Source of the DNA: Cryobacterium melibiosiphilum
Lineage (GTDB): Bacteria > Actinomycetota > Actinomycetes > Actinomycetales > Microbacteriaceae
Length of the DNA stretch: 44,030 nucleotides
Assembly (NCBI RefSeq): GCF_003602235.1
Contig: NZ_QZVS01000061.1
Coordinates: 1-44,030, forward strand
Direction of reading: 5' to 3'
A program made the position numbers and the translations under genes. The notes under the pieces are model-generated. The model was not told where the DNA came from. It searched no databases and saw only the letters and a program-made list of their open reading frames with translations. Below are positions 9,087-16,829 of this stretch, piece by piece; the stretch's first letter is position 1, and each line of letters opens with the position of its first letter.

Positions 9087-9389
9087 TTACGCCCCGGCGA
9101 GTGTCGTAATCCACGCAGCTCCGGCGCCGATGACGATCGCGCCGCCCATCGGCCATAGGATTTTCGGCAGGGCGTCCTGGCCCTCGCCGCGGCGGAAGCT
9201 GATCGCGATGAGCGTTCCACCGATGATGATCGCGCCGCCGACGACGACGTAACCGATCCACTTCAACCAGGAGAGGATCGTGGTAACGCCTTCCGTACCG
9301 GGAGGCTGGACCGGGTCAGGGTCGGGAATCTGTAGGGGCAGTGACGCCGCGAAGTCGTTCGCCGCGTGCAGGATTTCCAGAGCGCTCAT
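9087..9389 (-). CDS. Small two-helix VirB2-like conjugation protein
   Basis: 100 residues from MSALEILHAAN. The ATG at 9389 overlaps the upstream stop as ATGA, which decides the start over an in-frame upstream ATG at 9404. A short amphipathic N-terminus and a Pro-rich loop (IPDPDPVQPPG) are followed by two membrane helices joined by a basic loop (SFRRGEGQDALPK). Size, topology and context fit a VirB2/pilin-like subunit of actinobacterial type IV secretion systems. No cleavable signal peptide is obvious. The segment from PGTEGVTTIL to the C-terminus is clearly similar to residues ~75-145 of the VirB6-like protein two genes downstream. Confidence 0.7.
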   Translation of the reverse strand: MSALEILHAANDFAASLPLQIPDPDPVQPPGTEGVTTILSWLKWIGYVVVGGAIIIGGTLIAISFRRGEGQDALPKILWPMGGAIVIGAGAAWITTLAGA

Positions 9390-10018
9390 CGTGCTTCCTT
9401 CCAATTGTTGGTGCCGGCAGCACCAAGTCCGAGAATCACGCGCAGCTCGTCGACGAGTCGACGAACCTCGCGCGGGGCGTCAGCGAGAACCAACGGCTCC
9501 CCCAATCGCCACGGTTCTACCCACGGGACGTTCCACGTCCGGGGTACTCCCCCGCTCACGACCTGCGCCAGGTCGCGGATGGGGCGAGGCAAACGGCCCG
9601 GAGCGTCAGCGACGACGACCAGACCAAGAACATCGACCGAGGGCACCTGGCCAGAGGCCCACTGCATGATCGCGGCCTGCGCTGCTTTCAGCCCTCGTGC
9701 GTTGGATCGCGCAACAATCACCACCCGATCAGACCCCGGTGCGGCGGTGCGCGGCCACCCGTGGTCGGCCTCCGGCCACTCCGGGACCAACCCGGCCAAG
9801 CTCGACTCGCCCGAGCCTCCGTGCACACCGAGCCACCATAGTTCCGCCGGCCTTGCCTGCTCGACTACGCGGAGTTGGTCGACCTGATCTGGCACGGGAA
9901 CGCCGCGCTGCGGGCTTGTGGGGCCGGTCAGCCGCGGCAGTGAGATGTCAGTGGTAGCTGCGATGCTTGGCGGGGGTGTCGTAGGCCGAGACAACCACGG
10001 GTTGTTCTGCTCTGTCAC
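9386..10018 (-). CDS. ParA-like protein with a degenerate P-loop (DUF6668-like)
   Basis: 210 residues, starting at GTG 10018 behind a purine-rich ribosome site (GGGAGAAGG). The central part reads like a MinD/ParA fold (WWLGVHGGSGESSL at 61-74, then RVVIVARSNARGL and DVLGLVVVADAPGR), but the expected P-loop lysine is Glu71, so ATP hydrolysis is doubtful. It resembles the DUF6668 proteins I know from actinobacterial conjugation loci; that assignment is from memory. It is the first gene of the leftward transfer operon and overlaps the VirB2-like gene as ATGA. A regulatory or scaffolding partner of the active ParA-like ATPase at 12111-13505 is one possibility (inference). Confidence 0.7.
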   Translation of the reverse strand: MTEQNNPWLSRPTTPPPSIAATTDISLPRLTGPTSPQRGVPVPDQVDQLRVVEQARPAELWWLGVHGGSGESSLAGLVPEWPEADHGWPRTAAPGSDRVVIVARSNARGLKAAQAAIMQWASGQVPSVDVLGLVVVADAPGRLPRPIRDLAQVVSGGVPRTWNVPWVEPWRLGEPLVLADAPREVRRLVDELRVILGLGAAGTNNWKEAR

Positions 10019-10165
10019 TATGCGCCTTCTCCCTCAATAATTGAGTGTGTAGTCACCTGCACCTCCATTGTAGGTCGTAAACCCAATAGGGAGCAATAGC
10101 ATGCATCAGAACGTAACAAAGATATATATATATCAACATGCCTCTATATCGCCTACACTGGCACC
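10019..10165. promoter_or_regulatory. AT-rich divergent promoter region of the transfer operons
   Basis: This 147-bp gap separates the leftward secretion operon from the rightward regulator operon and is far richer in A/T than its surroundings, including an alternating AT run at about 10121-10133. A dyad CTCAAT-A-ATTGAG lies at 10033-10045, close to the leftward start, and could be an operator. On the plus strand TACACT at 10154-10159 is a good -10 hexamer whose start point would fall on or next to the ATG at 10166, predicting a leaderless transcript. No strong -35 is seen. Confidence 0.6.
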
Positions 10166-10462
10166 ATGCGTACGAGACTACGGGTACATCCAGTGACCTC
10201 AGGACTTGACGCTCTCTTTGAGGGGCGAAGTCCGACTCTCACCGTTCCAGACGTAGCCGAGCTGCTGGGAATGACCAAGCCTGGCGTCTACAAGTGGCTG
10301 AAAGACGGCGTCATACCCGGATACAAGGTCGGCTCCACCTGGTTCATCCTCCGCGATGAGCTGAAGCAGACCTTGGAAGCGGGAGCCAACACCGGCCACT
10401 CGCACGGGCCGACTGTCATCCACGGAACGGGCGTAGAGACCAGTACAAGCGCCGGAGAGTGA
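10166..10462 (+). CDS. Excisionase-like helix-turn-helix regulator
   Basis: 98 residues. The centre (LTVPDVAELLGMTKPGVYKW, then LKDGVIPGYKVGSTWFI) is a MerR/excisionase-type winged helix-turn-helix of the kind used by Xis and by many small plasmid regulators. No integrase is visible nearby, so a transcription regulator of the divergent transfer promoter is more likely than a true excisionase (inference). No ribosome site precedes the ATG; the -10 hexamer 6 nt upstream implies a leaderless mRNA. The gene ends just before the lipoprotein gene, whose ATG follows its stop by 2 nt. Confidence 0.82.
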   Translation: MRTRLRVHPVTSGLDALFEGRSPTLTVPDVAELLGMTKPGVYKWLKDGVIPGYKVGSTWFILRDELKQTLEAGANTGHSHGPTVIHGTGVETSTSAGE

Positions 10463-10464
10463 CC

Positions 10465-11010
10465 ATGAGGAAGATCGGGACCGCGGCACTAGTCATCGTC
10501 GCCCTAGCAACACTGAGCGCCTGCACACCCAGCAGTGACGACGAGGCGACTCCCACGCCCGTCAGCACCAGCGGCCCGATCTTCCCATCGGTCGACCCGA
10601 GCACCCTCAACCCCCCGCCTACCGGCGTTGTCGACGCAGACACCGGGGAGCTCTACGCCCCGCAGATCGTGGCCGTGTGGGACGACGAATCACGGGCCGG
10701 CGTCATCGCAGCCGTCGAGACCGCGATGACCGCGTACGCGCGCCCCGATCTGCCGTTCGATCAGTGGTGGGCCGCCGTGCAGCCCCTCCTCGATCAAAAG
10801 GCATCGCAGGATTACGCCTACATGGACCCAGCCCGCATCGTCGCAACGCAGCTCACCGGCAAGGGCGTCATCGTCGACGACACCAGCGCCTACGTCGCAA
10901 CCGTCGAGGTGCCGACGAACGCCGGCACCTACAGCCTCATCCTGAGCCGCGTCGACGGCAAGGCACCCTGGCTCGTCAGCCGCTTCACGCTGCCGGAGGG
11001 GGTGAACTAA
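10465..11010 (+). CDS. Conjugation-associated lipoprotein
   Basis: About 181 residues. The N-terminus MRKIGTAALVIVALATLSAC is a lipoprotein signal with lipobox LSAC; a Thr/Pro/Ser-rich spacer follows, then a soluble domain of about 110 residues ending with strands (AYVATVEVPT, YSLILSRVDGKAPWLVSRF) that look NTF2-like. I chose ATG 10465; a GTG at 10459 overlaps the previous stop and is also possible. It would sit on the outer face of the cell membrane and is encoded 2 nt before the cell-wall hydrolase gene, so a role in assembling the transfer channel through the wall is likely (inference). Confidence 0.75.
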   Translation: MRKIGTAALVIVALATLSACTPSSDDEATPTPVSTSGPIFPSVDPSTLNPPPTGVVDADTGELYAPQIVAVWDDESRAGVIAAVETAMTAYARPDLPFDQWWAAVQPLLDQKASQDYAYMDPARIVATQLTGKGVIVDDTSAYVATVEVPTNAGTYSLILSRVDGKAPWLVSRFTLPEGVN

Positions 11011-11012
11011 CC

Positions 11013-12095
11013 GTGGCCGACGACAAGCCCAAGGGGGGCATTCTCGTCACCGCCGCGGTGCCCCTGATCGTTATCGGGATGGTGTTCAGCATCATCCTTG
11101 TAGGCAGCAGCAGTAGCGCTGCGTGCGGAACCGTGGCGGGTGGGTCGGGTGTTTCCATCGACCCATCGAAGGTGCCGGACACGACGATTGCCGGTTACGA
11201 CCACGAGCAGCTTGTGAACGCTGCGAACGTCATGCAAGCCGGAAAAGACCTCGGACTCAACGTCCGAGACCAGACCATCGGCATCATGACGGCGATGGGC
11301 GAGTCCAGCCTGCGCAACATCGACTATGGCGACTGGGAGACCGGCGGCATCACCAACCCGGACGGGTCGGCTACGACCTCAATCGGTCTCTTTCAGCAGC
11401 AGGACGGATGGGGTACCCGCGAGGACCGGCTGAACCTCCACAGCACGTCGATGAAGTTCTTTCAGGCGATGACGGCCAAGGTGCCCGAGCGTGAGAACTT
11501 AGAGCCGACCATCGTCGCTCACCGCACGCAAGCCAACGCCGATCCGTATCACTACACCCCGTTCTGGGAGCCGGCCGTTCAGATCATCGAAGGCCTGGCC
11601 GGCGCCGATACCGGGCTCAACCCCGGCAGCGGCGCACCCGGTGCAGGCTGCGACACTCTCGTGCCCGGCCAGGTCAACCCGAACGGCTGGGCCGCCCCCG
11701 GCGCGGGACCAATCACCGACCCCTACGGGATGCGCCAGCACCCGATCACGGGCGAGTACAAAATGCACACCGGGACCGACCTTGCAGCCGGCGGCTGCGA
11801 CGGCCCGACCTGGGCCGCTCAGGCCGGCGTCGTCAGCTCACGCGGATTCGACAGCGCCGGAAACGGCACCATCACCGTCGACCACGGCGGCGGAGTGCAA
11901 ACCAAATACCTGCACATGTTCGACTCCGGGATGCTCGTCAACGTCGGAGACAAAGTCACCGCCGGACAGCAGATCGCCAAGACCGGATCGAGCGGCCAAT
12001 CCACCGGCTGCCACTTGCACTTCATGGTCATCGTCAACGGCGAGACCGTCGACCCGGCCGCCTACATGGCCGAAGTCGGAATCACACTCGGATAG
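11013..12095 (+). CDS. Bifunctional cell-wall hydrolase: lysozyme-like plus M23 peptidase (VirB1-like)
   Basis: 360 residues from GTG 11013, 2 nt after the previous stop; the frame is open upstream but that part overlaps the lipoprotein gene in another frame. A membrane anchor (about 10-31) is followed by a lysozyme-like domain with putative catalytic Glu97 in AMGESSLRN and the SIGLFQQQDGWG block, then a C-terminal M23 metallopeptidase domain with the zinc ligands H252-x3-D256 and H334-L-H336 (CHLHF). Such two-domain enzymes cut glycan strands and peptide cross-bridges, opening the wall for the conjugation channel, as VirB1 and TcpG do. Context within the transfer locus supports this. Confidence 0.9.
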   Translation: MADDKPKGGILVTAAVPLIVIGMVFSIILVGSSSSAACGTVAGGSGVSIDPSKVPDTTIAGYDHEQLVNAANVMQAGKDLGLNVRDQTIGIMTAMGESSLRNIDYGDWETGGITNPDGSATTSIGLFQQQDGWGTREDRLNLHSTSMKFFQAMTAKVPERENLEPTIVAHRTQANADPYHYTPFWEPAVQIIEGLAGADTGLNPGSGAPGAGCDTLVPGQVNPNGWAAPGAGPITDPYGMRQHPITGEYKMHTGTDLAAGGCDGPTWAAQAGVVSSRGFDSAGNGTITVDHGGGVQTKYLHMFDSGMLVNVGDKVTAGQQIAKTGSSGQSTGCHLHFMVIVNGETVDPAAYMAEVGITLG

Positions 12096-12110
12096 CAGAG
12101 GGAGAACAAC

Positions 12111-13505
12111 ATGACGAACACAGAGACCGTACCCACTTGGCCGAAGATCGACGCCCTCACCCGTGAGGACGGCAGCGGTGAGGTCACCATTAACGGAACC
12201 TTGCACCCCATCGAGACCAGCAACGTCGACGAGGCGCGCAGCGCGATCCTCGCCCGCGTCACCGACACGGCCGCGAAGATGCAGCGGCCCGTGCGCGTCA
12301 CCACGACCGGCCCCGATGGGGCGTGGCCCCTGATCGTCCACCCGGACGGAACCGTGGAGCCCGACCCCGAGACCGACCCGACGCCTGCACCCGAGGCCGG
12401 TGAGGCGGCCCCTGAGGAGCCCGTGGAGGCTCCCGCTGCGCGGGTCATTGACCAGGTGCCGACCCTTCCTGCAGAAACGCCACCGGCGCCCTCCGCGCCG
12501 GTCTACAACGGCCCGACTCAGCCCGGCAACGAGTGGGTGCGCTCAGCGCCCGTCCACGCCCCAGACGACCAGCCACAGCCCCGCAGGGCCGCTCGACAGT
12601 CGTTCCTCACCCAGGAACAGACCGAGGAGCCCGCGACGCAGGGCTGGCGCGGCCTGCTCACCCGTACCGGAATCCGCATGACGCCCAGCGAGGACGAGCG
12701 CGCCGAGCGCCGTGATGTGCAGGCCGTTAGCCAGCACTGGCCTGGACCTCGCACGATCGCGATCGTCAACGGCAAGGGCGGCGCGGGCAAGACCCCCACG
12801 ACCGTCCTTCTCGCGGCCGTGTTCGCCCGCTACGGCGGTGCCGGCGTCCTCACCTGGGACAACAACCAGACGCGCGGCACGCTCGGCTGGCGCACCGAAC
12901 AAGGGCCACACGAGGCAACCCTGCTCGAGCTGCTCCCCCAGGTCGACCGCCTTCTGAGCACGGGCGCGCAGTCGGCCGACCTCGCCCACTACGTGCACCA
13001 CCAGACCCGTGACCGGTTCGACGTCTTGCGCAGCAAGCCGATGGCCCTCGCGCACGAACAGCGCGTGGAACCCAGCGACGTCGATGCCATCCATGCCGTC
13101 GCCGCGAAGTACTACCGGCTGATCTTCATCGACTCCGGCAACGACGAGTCCGACCCGATGTGGCTGCGCATGATCGACCAGACCGACCAGCTCGTGGTCG
13201 CCACAACCACCCGCGACGACCACGCCGAAGCCGGCGCGCTCCTCCTGGAAGCACTGGCCGAACGCGACGAGAAGTCCGCCCAGCTCGCCAAGCGAGCCGT
13301 TGTCGTCGTCAACCAGGCCGACCCCAAAGCGGTGTCCTCCGACCTCGCGAGGGTTGCAGACGGCTACAGCGGCCTTGCCCTTGCAGCCGCTACCGTGCCG
13401 CACGACCCCGCGATGGTCGACGGCATTCTCCGGTACGGCTCCCTCCGCCCGGCGACACAGCGAGCATGGCTCGCAGCCGGCGCGGCCGTCGCAAGCGGCC
13501 TGTGA
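12111..13505 (+). CDS. ParA/MinD-like ATPase of the transfer locus
   Basis: 464 residues. Residues 1-85 form a small domain (WPKIDALTREDGSGEVTING ... PVRVTTTGPDGAW) shared with the next protein. A long Pro/Ala/Glu-rich linker follows, then a MinD/ParA domain with deviant Walker A KGGAGKT at 222-228 (followed by PTT rather than TT) and LIFIDSGNDESDP as the switch region. Proteins of this kind occur in actinobacterial conjugation loci and may position the transfer apparatus or its cargo; a plasmid-segregation ParA is present separately at 20818-21615. A purine-rich ribosome site (GAGGGAG) precedes the ATG. The stop overlaps the next start as GTGA. Confidence 0.85.
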   Translation: MTNTETVPTWPKIDALTREDGSGEVTINGTLHPIETSNVDEARSAILARVTDTAAKMQRPVRVTTTGPDGAWPLIVHPDGTVEPDPETDPTPAPEAGEAAPEEPVEAPAARVIDQVPTLPAETPPAPSAPVYNGPTQPGNEWVRSAPVHAPDDQPQPRRAARQSFLTQEQTEEPATQGWRGLLTRTGIRMTPSEDERAERRDVQAVSQHWPGPRTIAIVNGKGGAGKTPTTVLLAAVFARYGGAGVLTWDNNQTRGTLGWRTEQGPHEATLLELLPQVDRLLSTGAQSADLAHYVHHQTRDRFDVLRSKPMALAHEQRVEPSDVDAIHAVAAKYYRLIFIDSGNDESDPMWLRMIDQTDQLVVATTTRDDHAEAGALLLEALAERDEKSAQLAKRAVVVVNQADPKAVSSDLARVADGYSGLALAAATVPHDPAMVDGILRYGSLRPATQRAWLAAGAAVASGL

Positions 13506-14374
13506 ACGAAACCCGGCCAGTACCCGGTCCCCAACGGGTCGCGGACTGGCCGAAGATAACCGCGAAGCTCAACCTCGACGGCTCCGGCACCATCACCGTC
13601 AACGGCTCCGAACGGCCCTGTGCCGCAGCATCCGTCGAAGAGCTGCGCACTGGCATCACCGCCCGATGCGTCGCGATCGCCACCGGTATACGCCGGCCCG
13701 TTCGCCTGACCGTCACCGAGCCCTCCGGAACATGGCAGCTCGCCGTCCGCCCCGAGGGCGTCGTGCAGCTGCTCGACGACGCCGGCATGATCCCGCCGGC
13801 AGACGGCCTCACCGTCGACGAGGGCCGATGCCGGCACTGCCGGCGACTCCAGTCCGTCACAGAGACGCGCTGCGCCCAATGCGGAATCGCAGAGCCCCAC
13901 CGCGTGGAACTCGCTCCCCTGACCTGCGCCGGGCCCGCACCGTTAGGCATTGACTCGGAACCGGAGCAGAGCCCGCCGGCCGTCGACGATCTGGCCTTGA
14001 CACGGCTGTGCCCGCCCGTGCCGGACCGTCCGACACTTCGCCTGCATTTCAACACTCAGGAGACCGTCGACGTCACAGGGAACGCGGCCATTGGCCGCAA
14101 CCCCTCATCGATAGACGGCCGGCACCCGGTCTCCGTCGCAAGTCCCGGCCGGATGCTCTCGCGCACGCACGCACGCACGCACGCCCTCCTCGACCTCGAC
14201 GAAGCCGGCCATATTGTCGTCACCGACCACCACTCTGGGAACGGCGTCGAGACACTGACCGATCCGCCGATGTGGCTCATTCCCTTCCAGCCGTACGTGA
14301 TTCAGTCAGGCACGACGCTGCGCATGGGAGACGTTGAATGCACACCCGAAGTTGTGTGCGACACGCCCACCTGA
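13502..14374 (+). CDS. FHA-domain protein with zinc ribbon
   Basis: 290 residues from GTG 13502, overlapping the upstream stop (GTGA). Residues ~15-90 repeat the N-terminal domain of the preceding ATPase (WPKITAKLNLDGSGTITVNG). A four-cysteine ribbon (CRHC ... CAQC) follows near residues 110-125, and the C-terminal ~100 residues are an FHA domain (IGRNPSS, LSRTHA, DHHSGNGVE) that would bind phosphothreonine. The FHA signature contains an apparent 4-residue insertion encoded by a GCAC tetranucleotide repeat. FHA proteins in secretion loci often control assembly through Ser/Thr kinases; no kinase is visible here. Probably cytoplasmic. Confidence 0.85.
   Translation: MNETRPVPGPQRVADWPKITAKLNLDGSGTITVNGSERPCAAASVEELRTGITARCVAIATGIRRPVRLTVTEPSGTWQLAVRPEGVVQLLDDAGMIPPADGLTVDEGRCRHCRRLQSVTETRCAQCGIAEPHRVELAPLTCAGPAPLGIDSEPEQSPPAVDDLALTRLCPPVPDRPTLRLHFNTQETVDVTGNAAIGRNPSSIDGRHPVSVASPGRMLSRTHARTHALLDLDEAGHIVVTDHHSGNGVETLTDPPMWLIPFQPYVIQSGTTLRMGDVECTPEVVCDTPT
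14163..14182 (+). repeat. GCAC tetranucleotide repeat, five copies, inside the FHA gene
   Basis: Five perfect GCAC units lie within the FHA signature, so the protein reads SRTHARTHALL where FHA domains normally have a single SR-x-HA block. Three extra units (12 nt) would exactly account for the duplicated RTHA. Loss or gain of one unit would shift the frame. Confidence 0.8.
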
Positions 14375-14416
14375 GAATGCCACTGTAGATGTAGATAAAC
14401 GCAGTATGGTTGAGCC

Positions 14417-14665
14417 ATGTCAAATCAGTACCGGCGACCACGGGGGACTCCGAAGGTTGCACTCAACCTCTTCGTGGCTCCTGACGTTAAGGAACTGATA
14501 GACACCTATGCCAGCCAGGCGAACGCGCCCCTCTGGGCCATTGTCGAGGCCGCGATCCGCGCCGGCCAACCCGGCTCAACAGGTGTTCCGGAGGGTTGGA
14601 AACTCCCGGAGCAACCTCAGCTAGACATCGACGCCGGAGGTGAGCCCCTGAGAAGGAGCGCATAG
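14417..14665 (+). CDS. Small putative DNA-binding protein
   Basis: 82 residues: basic N-terminus (SNQYRRPRGTPKVAL), then a strand followed by two helices (NLFVAPDVKELIDTYASQANAPLWAIVEAAIRAG) in the layout of a ribbon-helix-helix protein. This is a fold guess, not a recognised family. TATGGT at 14405-14410 lies 6 nt before the ATG and no ribosome site is present, so the mRNA is probably leaderless. A tandem GTAGATGTAGAT precedes it at 14385-14396. Placed directly upstream of the replication gene, it may be a copy-number or transfer regulator (inference). Confidence 0.65.
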   Translation: MSNQYRRPRGTPKVALNLFVAPDVKELIDTYASQANAPLWAIVEAAIRAGQPGSTGVPEGWKLPEQPQLDIDAGGEPLRRSA

Positions 14666-14672
14666 AACGAGC

Positions 14673-14703
14673 GAACCCCCCGCCCTGTATGGGCGAGGGG
14701 TTC
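14673..14703 (+). terminator. Strong hairpin between the small regulator and rep
   Basis: A 13-bp stem with one mismatch (GAACCCCCCGCCC / GGGCGAGGGGTTC) and a 5-nt loop. No T-tract follows, so it is either an actinobacterial-type terminator or an RNA control structure for the replication gene that begins shortly after. Confidence 0.55.
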
Positions 14704-14730
14704 AAAGCTAAGGCCTGATCTGAAGAAAGT

Positions 14731-16815
14731 TTGGCGACCGAAACAGATCAAGCGGAGCAAGAAACCGGCCGAGGGCCGGGGCCTTGTTGTACCTACCAGG
14801 CGAACCGAGGAGGTGACCCTATCGTAACCCCTAGTTCAAGTACTACGCATCTGCCGCGCCCATATTTTTGGGGCATCACCCAGCAAATGAGTCCGCGGCC
14901 GACCGTGCGCGTCGCCGCTGTCGACGCTTACGGCGACATCCTGAACGAGTACACCGGGCACCGTCGTATCACCGGGGCCGAGCCCGACCGCCCGTGGGCG
15001 GTCTACCTCGCCGGACCCGATGGCCTGTTCCGGCTACTCTGCTTCGACCTCGATTCCAAGAGCCCTGGCGCGGCCGGCGCGGCCGCCCGCGACGCCGACG
15101 TGATCGCCGGCCTCCTCGTCGACGTCGGCTTAGAGCCCGTCGTCTGCGCCTCCGGTCCCTCTGGCGGCCGTCACGTCTGGACTGCCCTGGCCGAGGGCGT
15201 CGACGCCGAGACCGTCGCTACCCTGGCTCGCCTCGCCAAGCACCTATGCCCCACCCTCGACCTGTCGCCGCTTAGCAACGCCGCCACCGGCTGCGTACGC
15301 CCCCCAGGAGCGCCCCACCGAGCCGGAGGCCACTCCACGGTCCTCACCGGTGAACTGCGCGCCCTCACCGAGCCCACGGGCACCGCAGCGCTCGTTCGCG
15401 CCCTGACCGAGCGCCTGGCGCGCCTCGTCGACGACGCCGAGCCCGCCCACACGACCGACCCGCACAAGCCGCTCCCGCTCGACGATCACTCCCGACTATA
15501 CTTGCCCGGCGCCCGCCGCGAGCTTGCGGCCGTGAGCGCCGCTGCGCTGCGCGAAGATGCCGCCTCTGGCGATGCCTCCGCGGTCCTCTGGCGGGTGCTG
15601 ATCGGAGCCGCGGCCGCCAGGTGGCGGCACGCCGACGTCGCCGCCCTCGTCGACACCGCGCCAGGCCTCGAACACGTCCGCAGTGAACGCGTCCGCGCCG
15701 CCCGGCGCACACGCGGCCGCACAGAGGCCGCCCGGACGCTGCGCCGGCAGTGGGACAAGGCCGTGACGTTCGTGGCCACGACCGATCGCCAGATTGGCGA
15801 CGATCCCACGTTCGACCCTCGCGCCGACGCGATCGCCGCCCACGTACGCGAGCTGCAGGCCCACGCCGACGCGGCCGCCGGCCGCTGGACTCGCGGAGGC
15901 GGCCCCGCAGACCGCCGCATCCTCGACGTCCTGTGCGTCGTCGCCCTACAGGCCCTCAGCGGCTCCGTAGAGGCCGACACCCGCCGGCTGGCCCTGTTGG
16001 CTGGCATTGGCCGGGAGACAGCACGCACGGCGCTCCTGCGCCTCTCCGAGGACGGATGGATCGCCCACACCCGCGCAGCCGATGGCCCGCACGGAGCCCA
16101 CTGGACAATCGACCCCCAGGCAGTTCTCCACAGCACCAAGGGTAAAAGTCGGTCACAAGCGGACCCGCGCCCCGCAGGGGCCGGGGCCGCAGAACGATCC
16201 ACCCTCCTCAGAACTCTTACCACCCGGATAACTGACGCCGCCCACGACCTCTTCACGCTGGGACGCCCCGCACTTGGACACCACGCCGGCAACACCTACG
16301 CACGCACCAGATCAGAACCTCAGACCATCGACGACCTCTCCCGCGCCACCGGAGCCAGCACGGCACGAACCGCCCTCACCCTCGACCGCCTCACGTCGGC
16401 GGGAGTACTCGTGCGCAGCCGCGACGGATGGCGTCGAACCGCCGTCGACCGCCGTCGAGCCGCGGCGGTGCGTGCCGGCATCGACGGCTGCCTGGTCGAG
16501 CGCACCGAGCGCTACGGTATCGAGCGCGAGCTATGGGCGTGGTGGCGAGCCGAAGAGGCGTGGATGCGTGCCCCTCGCCGCACCAGCTCGAATGGTCGAC
16601 CCGGCCGCGGACAGCTCGCCCTCGTCCCTGACGACGGCACACACGCCTACGGCCGACACCCCCGCCGGGACGATGGACGGCTGGACTGGCGCGCAGCTCG
16701 CCGCGAAGTTGAAGATGAACGCGGCGGCGTGGCCCGCCGTCATTGGGCCGGTGAATCCGTCGACGCCGACGACCGAATGCTGTACGACACGCTCAGAGCC
16801 GACCGGATCGCCTGA
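14731..16815 (+). CDS. Replication protein with primase-polymerase (AEP) domain
   Basis: Up to 694 residues. The N-terminal part carries archaeo-eukaryotic primase motifs: the metal-binding FDLD (105-108, counted from 14731), SGGRHVW with His148, and a third motif around CVRPPGAPHR. The C-terminal half holds two winged-helix-like segments (LALLAGIGRETARTALLRL; DLSRATGASTARTALTLDRL) likely to bind the origin. Such fusions are replication initiators of actinobacterial plasmids. The start is uncertain: TTG 14731 has a weak ribosome site, the first ATG is 14887, and an excellent GAGGAGG at 14807-14813 points to the in-frame ATC at 14821. A 31-nt hairpin lies just upstream. Confidence 0.78.
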   Translation: MATETDQAEQETGRGPGPCCTYQANRGGDPIVTPSSSTTHLPRPYFWGITQQMSPRPTVRVAAVDAYGDILNEYTGHRRITGAEPDRPWAVYLAGPDGLFRLLCFDLDSKSPGAAGAAARDADVIAGLLVDVGLEPVVCASGPSGGRHVWTALAEGVDAETVATLARLAKHLCPTLDLSPLSNAATGCVRPPGAPHRAGGHSTVLTGELRALTEPTGTAALVRALTERLARLVDDAEPAHTTDPHKPLPLDDHSRLYLPGARRELAAVSAAALREDAASGDASAVLWRVLIGAAAARWRHADVAALVDTAPGLEHVRSERVRAARRTRGRTEAARTLRRQWDKAVTFVATTDRQIGDDPTFDPRADAIAAHVRELQAHADAAAGRWTRGGGPADRRILDVLCVVALQALSGSVEADTRRLALLAGIGRETARTALLRLSEDGWIAHTRAADGPHGAHWTIDPQAVLHSTKGKSRSQADPRPAGAGAAERSTLLRTLTTRITDAAHDLFTLGRPALGHHAGNTYARTRSEPQTIDDLSRATGASTARTALTLDRLTSAGVLVRSRDGWRRTAVDRRRAAAVRAGIDGCLVERTERYGIERELWAWWRAEEAWMRAPRRTSSNGRPGRGQLALVPDDGTHAYGRHPRRDDGRLDWRAARREVEDERGGVARRHWAGESVDADDRMLYDTLRADRIA

Positions 16816-16829
16816 ACGAGTCGGAAGAT

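Noticed and set aside
10166..10462. Xis-like protein as evidence for an integrated element
   Set aside because: No integrase or attachment site is visible, and the same fold is used by plasmid transcription regulators.
12543..13403. Long minus-strand open frame opposite the ParA-like ATPase gene
   Set aside because: High-GC antisense shadow; the plus strand has clear Walker motifs and gene overlaps.
14839..14844. AGTACT near the rep start as a ninth regulon site
   Set aside because: The flanking bases do not match the TAAT...ATTA frame, and a lone hexamer is expected by chance.
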